Part shown: positions 6,601 through 13,517 of the stretch, piece by piece
Numbering within the stretch: the stretch's first letter is position 1
How the letters are laid out: each line of letters begins with the position of its first letter
DNA from: DASYDU01 sp031403315
GTDB lineage: Bacteria; Planctomycetota; Planctomycetia; Pirellulales; Lacipirellulaceae
Direction: 5' to 3'
Length of the DNA: 15,662 nucleotides
NCBI GenBank assembly: GCA_031403315.1
Contig: JANNTD010000342.1
Location: 1-15,662, forward strand
The notes under the pieces: model-generated
Told to the model about the DNA's origin: nothing
Databases searched by the model: none
The model's input: only the letters and a program-made list of their open reading frames with translations
Made by a program: the position numbers and the translations under genes

Positions 6601-7435
6601 CGACACACTGGTGTTCGACATTCAAGACATCGGCACGCGATTCTACACGTACATCGCTACGATGGGCCTGGCGATGGAGGCGGCCGCCGAGACGGGGCGG
6701 GAATTTGTCGTGTTGGATCGGCCCAATCCGATCGACGGAGTGACGATCGAAGGGCCGCTGCGCGACGTGGGCCGCGAGTCGTTCGTCAGTTTTCACGCGC
6801 TGCCGGTGCGGCATGGGATGACAGTCGGCGAGCTGGCGCGGATGTTTGCGGCCGAGCGGAAGCTTGACGTCAAGCTCACGGTGGTGCCGATCGAGGGCTG
6901 GCAGCGGAGCGACTACTGGCACGACACAGGGCTCGCCTGGGTGAATCCGTCGCCCAACATGCGGTCGGAAACGGCGGCGGTACTGTATCCGGGCATCGGC
7001 CTGTTGGAGACCACGAACGTCTCGGTGGGACGGGGGACCGACGCGCCGTTCGAGGTGATGGGTGTACCGTGGATCAAGGAGCGGGAGCTGGCCGAGCGGG
7101 TGAACCGGGAGAACCCGCCGGGGGTCCGCGTGGTGCCGATCCGCTTCACGCCCACGAGCAGCAAATTCGCGGGCGAAAGCTGCGGCGGACTCAATTTCGT
7201 GATTACCGACTGGAAGGCTTTTCGTTCGTTCGAACTGGGGCTGGTGGTCGCCCACACGCTGCGGGCGCTCCATCCGGACGAATGGGACGCGAAGCCGTAT
7301 TTGAAGTTGCTTGGGAATGAAGCGGTCTATCGGCAATTGCTCGCGGGTGAAGACGTGGCGTCGATTCTGAAATCGGTGGACGAGCAGGTTAGAACATTCC
7401 GCGCTCGCCGAAAATCGTTCTTGCTCTATCCATGA
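3665..7435 (+). CDS. Triple fusion: sodium/solute symporter + AmiE-like serine hydrolase + NamZ exo-N-acetylmuramidase (DUF1343)
   Basis: One uninterrupted frame of 1256 codons. Residues about 13-485 are a sodium:solute symporter with 13 hydrophobic segments and the TM8-type ISSSLNSLAS sodium-site motif (near 345-355). Residues 486-508 read like a signal peptide. Residues about 510-855 are a class C beta-lactamase-fold hydrolase with SLTK (Ser573/Lys576), YSD (Tyr661) and HGG (812-814), the family of B. subtilis AmiE (YbbE). Residues about 880-1256 are DUF1343/NamZ (GH171), with GLITNHTG, FSPEHG (Glu937/His938), DIQDIGTRFYTYI, LDRPNPIDG, RHGMTVGEL, WVNPSPNM, SVGRGTDAPFE and the closing FLLYP. 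In B. subtilis amiE and namZ are near neighbours in the MurNAc cluster. The protein likely frees and imports MurNAc at the inner membrane. The start is TTG 3665 or GTG 3671, and the Shine-Dalgarno is weak. Transport substrate is inferred; a lost stop codon or assembly error at either junction must be excluded. Confidence 0.85.
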   Translation: MSVPAIFAIAIGPVDALVVVVYVVASTLFGIWLGRGQVNQRDFFLAGRRLPTWALLLSIVATETSTVTFLSVPGLTFVEGGDFRFLQIAFGYVLGRLVIVVWLMPHYFRGEMLTAYQVLEHRFGLATRRLASLVFLVTRNIADGLRLFLTALALHVAVGLDVYVCVILLSIAIGLYSCFGGVRSIVWNDCLQFATYMIGAVVAAVLLVWRLPGGWNQLMEFAETTGRLRLFDFDPSLTKPGVTFWSGLIGGAFLSLASHGTDQMIVQRYLCAKDRRSASWALAWSGVVVLLQFALFLFIGLELACYYSLEGGSTSILTGDQAFVTFIVHDLETGLSGLLLAAAFAAAISSSLNSLASSLMSDWLGTRLAGWGDRKTLGLARWMTIFFAAVQGAVAIGVYRLAVEQAVVATVLKIAGFATGLILGLYGLGMIAPRISQAVALAAFAVGVLVICGTAYATELNGYWYTLVGSGTIVIVGLLLHGIGRMIKPRATLLALVICWLAAQSVTAEGVNPAMGPLINAAVQRSLAKGEMAGCVVVVGRRDGIVFERVYGNRRVEPDVVPMTVDTVFDMASLTKPLATATSVMILVERGQLRLQDKVADFFPEFAAHGKGEITVEQLLMHSAGLIPDTSVDDYRDGWASAKPKIWELEPLSPPGAAFKYSDVGFILLGKIVEQVTGKPVDQFSQEEVFSKLGMTESGYLPRVELKSRTATTEKRDGEWLVGVVHDPRAALMGGVAGHAGLFSTAHDLVRYAEMMLYDGRLGDVRILGAATVAEMTRPRDIDGNKRGLGWDMGSAYSRNRGETMSNRAFGHGGFTGTAMWIDPELDMYVIFLSNRLHPDGVGEVNSLAGRIGTIVCGANTLGTGRLSDQSEADSQAGRGGVRLGIDVLAANSFNLLQGKRVGLITNHTGCDRSGVSTAKLLHDAAGVKLVALFSPEHGIAGALDVNKIGDSTDEVLGVPVYSLYGESRKPTSEQLAGVDTLVFDIQDIGTRFYTYIATMGLAMEAAAETGREFVVLDRPNPIDGVTIEGPLRDVGRESFVSFHALPVRHGMTVGELARMFAAERKLDVKLTVVPIEGWQRSDYWHDTGLAWVNPSPNMRSETAAVLYPGIGLLETTNVSVGRGTDAPFEVMGVPWIKERELAERVNRENPPGVRVVPIRFTPTSSKFAGESCGGLNFVITDWKAFRSFELGLVVAHTLRALHPDEWDAKPYLKLLGNEAVYRQLLAGEDVASILKSVDEQVRTFRARRKSFLLYP
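5120..5188 (+). other. Internal signal-peptide-like segment at the symporter/hydrolase junction, with in-frame ATG
   Basis: Residues 486-508 of the fusion begin with Met and read MIKPR (basic), ATLLALVICWLAA (hydrophobic), QSVTA (small-residue cleavage site), then EG. This is an ordinary signal peptide and would be the expected start of a free AmiE-like hydrolase. Here it follows 13 symporter segments with no stop codon in between. Symporters of this family have an outside N-terminus and, after 13 segments, an inside C-terminus; a 14th segment would carry the chain back across the membrane and put the hydrolases in the periplasm. GGGATCGG at 5108-5115 is a weak possible ribosome binding site for internal initiation at ATG 5120. 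Whether the segment is cleaved, kept as an anchor or used as a second start cannot be told. Confidence 0.6.
6254..6275. repeat. Perfect 22-base palindrome in the linker between the hydrolase and NamZ domains
   Basis: The half-site ACTGGTCGCTT is followed directly by its exact reverse complement, centred between 6264 and 6265. It is inside the coding region and is translated as part of the linker GTGRLSDQSEAD. The linker (about residues 856-880) has no recognisable fold and separates two complete domains. A perfect 22-base palindrome is unlikely by chance in coding DNA and resembles small dispersed repeats. It may be an inserted element that joined two once-separate genes. Confidence 0.7.
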
Positions 7436-9159
7436 TTCGACGAACCAAGAAATACTACTTTGCGCCTTGGCGCCTTTGCGTGATGCTTTTGGCTTGCGCG
7501 TTCTGTCTGGTCACGGCCCGCGCGCTGGCTCATGAGGCGGTTGGGGAAAAGGGTATGATTGCGACAGGACATGCGCTGGCGACTGAGGCGGGGGCCGAAG
7601 CGTTGCGCGACGGTGGGAACGCAGTCGACGCGGCCGTGGCAGCGGCGCTCACGCTGGGCGTGGTCGACGGCAACAACTCCGGCCTGGGCGGCGGTTGTTT
7701 GATTCTGATTCGTTCGAGCGGCGGGCGGATCACGGCGATCGATGGCCGCGAGATGGCGCCCGCCGCGGCGACGAAGGACAGGGTCGTCCGCGACGGCGAG
7801 GCGATTCCGGGGGCGAGCCAGACTGGGCCGCTGGCGGTGGGTGTGCCGGGGGCACTCGCGGCATATCAATTGGCGATTGAACGCTCGGGCACAATGAAGC
7901 TCGATCGGCTTCTTGAGCCGGGCATCGACACAGCGGCGAACGGTTTTCCGATCGGTCGCGGGTTGGCGGTGGCGATCGCCGGCACGGCGAATGACCTGCG
8001 AAAATTTGCGGGCTCGAAGGCGATCTTTCTGAATGCGGATGGCGGCCCGCTCAAAGAGGGCGAGCGGCTGGTGCAGGCCGATTTGGCGAATACGTATCGG
8101 CAGATCGCCGCCAACGGGCCGGAGTGGTTTTACCGTGGATCGTTTGCGCGACAGGTCGGGAACTGGATGGCGGACAATGGCGGCATTCTCACGGCCGCCG
8201 ATTTCGCCGCGTACGAGCCGAAGCTCCGCGAACCGCTGGAAACGACTTACCGCGGCTACAAGATCATCGGCTTTCCGCCACCAAGTTCCGGCGGCATCCA
8301 CGTCGCCCAAGTGCTCAACATGCTCGAGCCGTTCGACATGCGGGCGATCGAGAAGCGCGACCCCGTCGAAGCGGCTCACATCCTGGCCGAGGCGTTCAAG
8401 CTGGCGTTTGCAGATCGGGCCTATTGGCTGGGCGACTCGGATTTCGTGACTGTGCCGCGCGGGCTGATCGCCAAAGAGTATGCCCAGCAACTAGCCGAAC
8501 GGATCCATCCTCAGCGTGTGTGTGACGTGGAAATGCATGGCACGCCGCCCAATTGGCGGCAGGACGTGTTTGGCCGGCACACGACGCACGTCGCGGCAGC
8601 CGACTCGGCCGGCAATTGGGTCGCCATCACGGCGACCGTGAACACTGCATTCGGCTCGAAGATTGTCGTGCCGGGCACCGGCGTCGTCTTGAACAATGAG
8701 ATGGACGACTTTTCGATCATGCCGGGCGTGCCGAATGCCTTTGGCCTGGTGGGCGCGGAGAACAACGCAGTCGCGCCCGGCAAGCGGCCGCTTTCGAGCA
8801 TGAGCCCGACGATCGTGCTCAACGCCGAGGGCCGGCCGATGCTCACCGTTGGCGCCGCGGGGGGGCCGAAGATCATCACTCAGGTGATTCTGGCAATCGT
8901 CCGCTACCTCGATTTCCAGCAGCCGCTGGCCGAGGCGATGGCGGGGCCGCGGTTCCATCATCAATGGCGGCCGAACAGCGTGCTCGTCGAGAAGAGTCTG
9001 GCAGCGACGATCGTCGAGGGCCTTCGCCAGAGGGGGCACGTCATCGAGTTGGTCTCGCCCCGGTCTGGCGGACGGACGCAGGCGATCGCCGTGGACACGG
9101 CTGGCAAATTGCACGGCGTGGCCGATCCACGCGGCGGTGGTGCCGCGGCCGGCCCGTAG
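7432..9159 (+). CDS. ggt: Gamma-glutamyltranspeptidase (glutathione hydrolase family), exported
   Basis: GGT is an Ntn-hydrolase that transfers or hydrolyses gamma-glutamyl groups and matures by cutting itself before the catalytic threonine. The 575-residue product has a signal peptide (residues 1-33, cleavage after ALA) and family motifs: GGNAVDAAVAAALTLGVV, GGGCLILI, ADRAYWLGDSDFVTVP, the processing site HTTH with Thr384 as the likely new N-terminal nucleophile, PLSSMSPTI and AAGGPKIIT. The length is normal. ATG 7432 overlaps the TGA of the fusion gene (ATGA, 7432-7435), which implies translational coupling. Part of the N-terminus (FAPWRLCVM) looks repeat-derived; Met18 (7483) is an alternative start but would lose the basic residues of the signal peptide. 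Neighbouring genes suggest action on peptidoglycan-derived gamma-glutamyl peptides, though glutathione or other substrates are equally compatible with the sequence. Confidence 0.93.
   Translation: MIRRTKKYYFAPWRLCVMLLACAFCLVTARALAHEAVGEKGMIATGHALATEAGAEALRDGGNAVDAAVAAALTLGVVDGNNSGLGGGCLILIRSSGGRITAIDGREMAPAAATKDRVVRDGEAIPGASQTGPLAVGVPGALAAYQLAIERSGTMKLDRLLEPGIDTAANGFPIGRGLAVAIAGTANDLRKFAGSKAIFLNADGGPLKEGERLVQADLANTYRQIAANGPEWFYRGSFARQVGNWMADNGGILTAADFAAYEPKLREPLETTYRGYKIIGFPPPSSGGIHVAQVLNMLEPFDMRAIEKRDPVEAAHILAEAFKLAFADRAYWLGDSDFVTVPRGLIAKEYAQQLAERIHPQRVCDVEMHGTPPNWRQDVFGRHTTHVAAADSAGNWVAITATVNTAFGSKIVVPGTGVVLNNEMDDFSIMPGVPNAFGLVGAENNAVAPGKRPLSSMSPTIVLNAEGRPMLTVGAAGGPKIITQVILAIVRYLDFQQPLAEAMAGPRFHHQWRPNSVLVEKSLAATIVEGLRQRGHVIELVSPRSGGRTQAIAVDTAGKLHGVADPRGGGAAAGP
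7440..7486. repeat. Possible dispersed repeat of the TTTGCGCCTTGGCGCCTTTGCG type at the 5' end of ggt
   Basis: The stretch CTTTGCGCCTTGGCGCCTTT followed by GCGTGATG contains an internal GCGCCTT direct repeat. It resembles a family of degenerate repeats that I recall near gene starts in planctomycetes and other bacteria, often mistranslated as FAPWRLCV or, on the other strand, AKAPRRK. Here it is within the ggt reading frame and encodes part of the signal peptide. This is recognition from memory of the motif; copy number in this genome is unknown. Confidence 0.4.
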
Positions 9160-9272
9160 CTGCGCACACGCGCGATTCGCCTGCGCGACAACTTGCTACG
9201 GAATCTGCCACTTGCTGCCTAGAATGGAAGTTCATGGCTGCGCGGATATTTCAACTGGGGAGAGGCCTCGTG

Positions 9273-12200
9273 ATGCACTCGGCACACCGCGTGAACCGCG
9301 CGCTGTCAGCGATCTTGGCGCTCGTTTCCGCGTTCGTGAGCGGAGATCGCGCGCTGACGCACCGCCGCGTGCTGGCCTTCGAGTCACTCGAGCCGCGGTT
9401 GCCCCTCTCGGCGGCCGGGCTGGTTGAGGTCGGCACGCAGCCGGACGGCGGGCTCGACGGAAAAATCGTGTACGTGCATGGCGGGCACGGCTACATGGCC
9501 GCCAACACCGGTACGGGCGCTTGGGATTTCCAGCGGCCCAATTTGAACACGATGATTGAGGACTTGGGCAACCAGGATCAGATGACGTTTCTGGTGGACT
9601 ACTTGTTCCGGGCCGGGGCGACGGTCGTGCCGATGCGGCCGGTCGGGCATCAGACCAATGAGTTCGTGCTCGACAACGACGATGCGGGAGTGACGTTTGT
9701 CGGGAGTTGGTCGAATAGCACGGCGACCATTTACTTCGGTGGCGCCGGCGACGTGCCTTATCGGTTTGCGTCGACCTCGCCCACCGAAACCGCGTATGCC
9801 CGCTATCAGCCGACCATTACGGAAGCGGGTTTTTATCCGGTCTACGCCTGGACCCGCTCCGGCAGCGACCGGGCCACGGACCAACTCTACCGCGTTCATC
9901 ACTCGGGCGGCATCACCGAAGTGACGATCAACCATCGCCGCGTCGGCAACGGGATGGTGTACCTTGGCACGTATCACTTCGACGCGGGGGCCGATGGCTA
10001 CGTCGACATCAGCAACCGCTCGGACACGCCGGGCAGCGTGGTGATCGCCGACATGATCCGCTTCGGCAACGGGATGGGCGACATCGATCGGGGCGGCGGC
10101 ATTTCCGGGATTGGCCGCGAGGACGAAGGCAGCGTGTATTGGATGCAGTGGCAGGTGGATCATTCGCAGGGCATTCCGACCAGCGAGTACCGGACCTCGG
10201 CCACCGACGCCACGGCCAACGTCGGCGCACCGCCCAGGTACGCGGAATACATGAACCGCGAGGTCGACGGGGTGTTGAGCGATCGGCTGTTCGTGAGCTT
10301 CCATTCCAATGCCGGTGCTGGAACCAGTCGGGGAGTTCTCGGCCTGTACAACGGCAACAACGACCCGGCGACCGATACACCGAACCAGTTTTTGTTGGCC
10401 AATACGCTCGGGCTGGAGATCAACAGCGATCTGGTTGCGCAAGCGGGGATGTTCGAACACAATTGGTTCAACAACGGTAGCAACGTTACCCTTGACCGTT
10501 CGGACATCGAGTTCGGTGAAATCAACAACTTGGTGATCGGTAACGAGTTTGACGCCACGATCATGGAAGTTGGCTACCACGACAACACGCAGGATGCCGA
10601 GATGCTCCGCGATCCGCGGGTCCGCGACGCGCTGGCGCGGGCAACCTACCAGGGGATCGTCAAGTATTTTCGTGCGGTGGACGGCAACACGACGCCGGTG
10701 GAAGCCGCGCCTGCCGCAGCGACAAGCGTCCGCGCGGAGTCGAGCGCATCTGGCGAAGTGACACTTTCCTGGGCACCGTCCGTGGCGAATGCATACGCCG
10801 GCGACGGCGCCGACGGCTACCGCATCTACATGTCGACCAATGGCTACGGCTTCGACGGCGGCACGTTCGTGGCCGACGGTGCGACGGGCACGCTGACGCT
10901 GACTGGACTCGATGCTAGTCTGCCGTATTACTTCAAGATCGTTGGCGTCAATGAAGGGGGAGAATCGCCGGACTCGGAAGTCGCCATGGCAATCCCCAGC
11001 GGCGGGCCGAAGCAGGTGCTCGTCGTCAACGGCTTCGATCGGCTCGAACGGGCGTTGGACCCCAAGCAACCCGTCGACAATGGTGCGCCGGTAGATCGCG
11101 TGCGTCCGCGATTGAGCAATTCGCGGGATTACGTGGCACAGGTCGGCGCGGCGATTCAATCGGCGGCTCCCGGCGTCCACGTGAACAGCACGAGCAACGA
11201 AGCGGTGATCGCCGGCGCGGTGAATCTCGCCGACTACGACACGGTGATATGGATTCTCGGCGAGGAATCGACTGCGAACGATACCTTCGACGCCACCGAG
11301 CAGGCCAAAGTCGAGCAGTTCATCGCCGGCGGCGGGAACTTGTTCCTCTCCGGCGCCGAAATCGGCTGGGACCTCGACAGCCAGAACAACGGCCGCACGT
11401 TCTACGAAGGCACGTTGCTGGCGAATTATGTCTCGGACGATGCCAACTCGTACCAGGCGACCGGCGTCGCGGGCCGCATTTTTGACGGCCTGAGCCTGAT
11501 GTTCGACAATGGCACACTCTTTTACAACGCGGAGTTCCCGGACGTCATCGCCGCCCAGCCGGGCAGCCAACTGGCGATGAATTACGCCGGCAGCGCCAGC
11601 GGGGCCGCGATTCAAGCGGCCGGCTCCGGCGGGCGCGGTAGCGTCGTGATGCTCGCGTTTCCCTTCGAGACGATCACCACGGCCGCCAATCGCGCAGCAG
11701 TAATCGACCGCGTGTTCGACTTCTTCGCCCTCGCCCCGCCGACGCCACCGAATGCCGACTTCAACGGCGACGGCACGGTGGATGCGGCCGACTACACCGT
11801 GTGGCGTGATTCCACGGGCGGTGCGGTTACGCCCGGCGAACAGGGCGACGCAGACTACGACGGTCAGGTCGACAATGAAGACTACTCGATTTGGAAGCAG
11901 CAGTTCGGCACGTCGCCCGGCGCCGGAGGGGCAGCCGGCACTGGCGACAGTGCCGTCGACGACAGTGCCATTGGCAGCGGTGCGGCGATTGCGCCGGAAG
12001 TCGATTTGCCGGGGGCAGAAACGGCCATGAAATTGGGAGTCACCGCTGGTGAGCTGCACTCTGTGCGCGAATCGCGGACGATGGAGCGACCGAAGTCGCG
12101 CGAGTCGGTCCGAGCAATTGAGGTGGCGCTCGAAGCCGGTGACCTGCTGTTGGTTGTGACCGGGCGGTCGCTCCGCGGCCGAGCGATCGAACAAACGGAT

Positions 12201-12305
12201 GCGTTGCGGGACGTGGATGATTGCGACGTCGACTTGCGGGCCGGCGCTCTTGGACCATCCCCATTGGAGGTGGAGGGAATAGCCAGATTGGGCCGAGGTC
12301 TGTGA
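9273..12305 (+). CDS. Secreted modular N-acetylmuramoyl-L-alanine amidase (Amidase_3 with golvesin-like insert, FN3, Rossmann-like domain, dockerin)
   Basis: A 1010-residue exported protein. Residues 1-24 contain a hydrophobic stretch (ALSAILALVSAFVSG), followed by the planctomycete extracellular motif FESLEPRLPLSA (36-47). The zinc amidase shows VHGGHG (His72), MIEDL (Glu96), SFHSNAG (His344) and IMEVGYHDN (catalytic-type Glu432), so it should cut the MurNAc-L-Ala bond. Between Glu96 and His344 lies a golvesin-like beta domain (about 130-265, VTFVGSWSNS to ADMIRFG). FN3 (about 475-578), a Rossmann/amidotransferase-like domain (about 580-822, as in proteins annotated xanthan lyase) and a dockerin pair (828-882, DFNGDGTVDAADYTVWRD and DADYDGQVDNEDYSIW) follow. 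The last ~125 residues match nothing I know. ATG 9273 is preceded by GGGGAGAGG; ATG 9234 is a weaker alternative, and a possible -10 box TAGAAT at 9220-9225 would put transcription start just before it. It may cut peptides from external or shed peptidoglycan. Confidence 0.88.
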   Translation: MHSAHRVNRALSAILALVSAFVSGDRALTHRRVLAFESLEPRLPLSAAGLVEVGTQPDGGLDGKIVYVHGGHGYMAANTGTGAWDFQRPNLNTMIEDLGNQDQMTFLVDYLFRAGATVVPMRPVGHQTNEFVLDNDDAGVTFVGSWSNSTATIYFGGAGDVPYRFASTSPTETAYARYQPTITEAGFYPVYAWTRSGSDRATDQLYRVHHSGGITEVTINHRRVGNGMVYLGTYHFDAGADGYVDISNRSDTPGSVVIADMIRFGNGMGDIDRGGGISGIGREDEGSVYWMQWQVDHSQGIPTSEYRTSATDATANVGAPPRYAEYMNREVDGVLSDRLFVSFHSNAGAGTSRGVLGLYNGNNDPATDTPNQFLLANTLGLEINSDLVAQAGMFEHNWFNNGSNVTLDRSDIEFGEINNLVIGNEFDATIMEVGYHDNTQDAEMLRDPRVRDALARATYQGIVKYFRAVDGNTTPVEAAPAAATSVRAESSASGEVTLSWAPSVANAYAGDGADGYRIYMSTNGYGFDGGTFVADGATGTLTLTGLDASLPYYFKIVGVNEGGESPDSEVAMAIPSGGPKQVLVVNGFDRLERALDPKQPVDNGAPVDRVRPRLSNSRDYVAQVGAAIQSAAPGVHVNSTSNEAVIAGAVNLADYDTVIWILGEESTANDTFDATEQAKVEQFIAGGGNLFLSGAEIGWDLDSQNNGRTFYEGTLLANYVSDDANSYQATGVAGRIFDGLSLMFDNGTLFYNAEFPDVIAAQPGSQLAMNYAGSASGAAIQAAGSGGRGSVVMLAFPFETITTAANRAAVIDRVFDFFALAPPTPPNADFNGDGTVDAADYTVWRDSTGGAVTPGEQGDADYDGQVDNEDYSIWKQQFGTSPGAGGAAGTGDSAVDDSAIGSGAAIAPEVDLPGAETAMKLGVTAGELHSVRESRTMERPKSRESVRAIEVALEAGDLLLVVTGRSLRGRAIEQTDALRDVDDCDVDLRAGALGPSPLEVEGIARLGRGL

Positions 12306-12383
12306 GCGCAGACGCTGAAAAATCGGCCGTGCGCACGGGACTCTTGTAGATGCGCATTTGTCGGCGAATAATCTCGCAATTGC

Positions 12384-12413
12384 TTGACACAGAGAGTGTT
12401 TAATCTGCATTAT
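12384..12413 (+). promoter_or_regulatory. Probable sigma-70-type promoter for the PEP-CTERM protein gene
   Basis: A perfect -35 box TTGACA (12384-12389) is followed after 18 bases by CATTAT (12408-12413), a 4/6 match to the -10 consensus, in a locally AT-rich stretch. It would start transcription near 12420 and leave a leader of roughly 70 bases before ATG 12488. The 182-base gap after the amidase gene shows no clear terminator for the upstream gene, so read-through is possible. Confidence 0.55.
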
Positions 12414-12487
12414 CAGGAGTAGATCAGGCTTTTCTCGTGTCCCAGCGGAAGACGCGGGTACACCATCTTTGACTGCGGAGGGTTCTA

Positions 12488-13444
12488 ATGAAGTACATCT
12501 TGTTTGCGGCTTCGCTGGCCGCCGTTTTGGCGATTGCGGGCGTTTCTCACGCAGCCCCGATCTACTCGAATAACTTTGAAGTCGATACCACCGCAAGTTG
12601 GACCGTCAACGGCGGTCCTGCCGACGAAGCGGCAAACTTCTTCTACGATTACACGGCCGCGGGTATCCCCTTGGCCCCGAATTCCACGGCCGGCGACAAG
12701 CGTGGCTTGAACCTGCAGGCCAACGTGGCGTCCGGGATCTTTGGCGGCTTCAGTGTTTCTCCCACCGGTGTGAGTGCTGGCCCCAAGACCAAGTTGTCGT
12801 TTGATTGGTGGGGCAATTTCAATGGTCCGTTCCCGGGCGGTGGAAGCGGCTCGACCCAATTGTCGACCTTCGGCATCCTGACGAACGGCACAAGCGTCCA
12901 ATGGCCGGGTGGTGCCCAATCGAGCGTTTGGTTTGCATCCACTCTCGACGGCAATTCGGCCTCCGACTGGCGTGCCTACTCGTCGGGCCCTGGTGCCTCG
13001 AGCTACGTCGACGCCAGCTCCGTATACGCTGCGGGCGCCGTCGCCGGCAACCGCAACAGCAGCAACGCTTACTATTCCGGCTTAGGCCTGAACACTGCGC
13101 CTGCCGCTCAACTGTTACTCTTTCCGCAGCAATCTGGTACAACGCTCGTGGGTTCTGCCGGCATGGAATGGCATCAAGTCGTCATCGAGAGTGACTCGAC
13201 CAATGTGACGTGGAAGGTCGACGGACTGTTGATTGCGACCGTTCCGATCACGGGCCTGACGACGAGCGGCAGCAACGTCTTCTTCGGACATTCCGATTCG
13301 AACGCCGGGTCGTCGACCGACGTCAACGACGTCAATTTGCTCTTTACGCTGATCGACAACGTAGTCGTGGTTCCCGAACCGAGCTCGCTTGTGTTGTGCC
13401 TGGCGACCGTGCTGGGCGCGATGGCGAGCCGGCGCCGATGGTAA
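12488..13444 (+). CDS. PEP-CTERM sorting-domain protein, secreted, function unknown
   Basis: A 318-residue exported protein with a clear signal peptide (MKYILFAASLAAVLAIAGVSHA, cleaved before APIYSNN) and a C-terminal PEP-CTERM tag: VVVPEPSSLV, a hydrophobic segment, then the basic end ASRRRW. PEP-CTERM proteins are recognised by an exosortase and sent to the surface or extracellular matrix. The middle is rich in Gly, Ser, Asn and aromatic residues with alternating hydrophobics. WTVNGGPADE, LSFDWWGNFNGPFPGGGSG and MEWHQVVIES...WKVDGLLIATVP suggest a jelly-roll or LamG-like beta sandwich. No catalytic motif is seen. GGAGGG at 12477-12482 is a good ribosome binding site for ATG 12488. It has its own promoter and terminator, so it is probably monocistronic and not part of the MurNAc pathway. 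Confidence 0.88.
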   Translation: MKYILFAASLAAVLAIAGVSHAAPIYSNNFEVDTTASWTVNGGPADEAANFFYDYTAAGIPLAPNSTAGDKRGLNLQANVASGIFGGFSVSPTGVSAGPKTKLSFDWWGNFNGPFPGGGSGSTQLSTFGILTNGTSVQWPGGAQSSVWFASTLDGNSASDWRAYSSGPGASSYVDASSVYAAGAVAGNRNSSNAYYSGLGLNTAPAAQLLLFPQQSGTTLVGSAGMEWHQVVIESDSTNVTWKVDGLLIATVPITGLTTSGSNVFFGHSDSNAGSSTDVNDVNLLFTLIDNVVVVPEPSSLVLCLATVLGAMASRRRW

Positions 13445-13486
13445 CGGCGAACGAGACTGCGTTTTGAGCGATGATCGAAATCTCAG

Positions 13487-13517
13487 CCCGCCGCCCGAAT
13501 GGGTGGCGGGTTTTTTT
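13487..13517 (+). terminator. Rho-independent terminator after the PEP-CTERM gene
   Basis: A 10-base-pair stem (CCCGCCGCCC at 13487-13496 with GGGTGGCGGG at 13501-13510, one G-U pair) closes a GAAT loop and is followed by seven T residues. It lies 42 bases after the stop codon. This is a textbook intrinsic terminator. Confidence 0.93.

Noticed and set aside
8964..9272. N-terminal extension of the amidase frame into the ggt gene
   Set aside because: It would overlap about 200 bases of conserved ggt coding sequence in another frame. The start at 9273 has a strong ribosome binding site and leads directly into an export signal.
9384..12596. Minus-strand open frame of over 1000 codons opposite the amidase gene
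   Set aside because: Its protein is Arg/His/Val-rich with no domain, no ribosome binding site, and it mirrors a gene with strong motifs on the plus strand. It is a high-GC antisense shadow.
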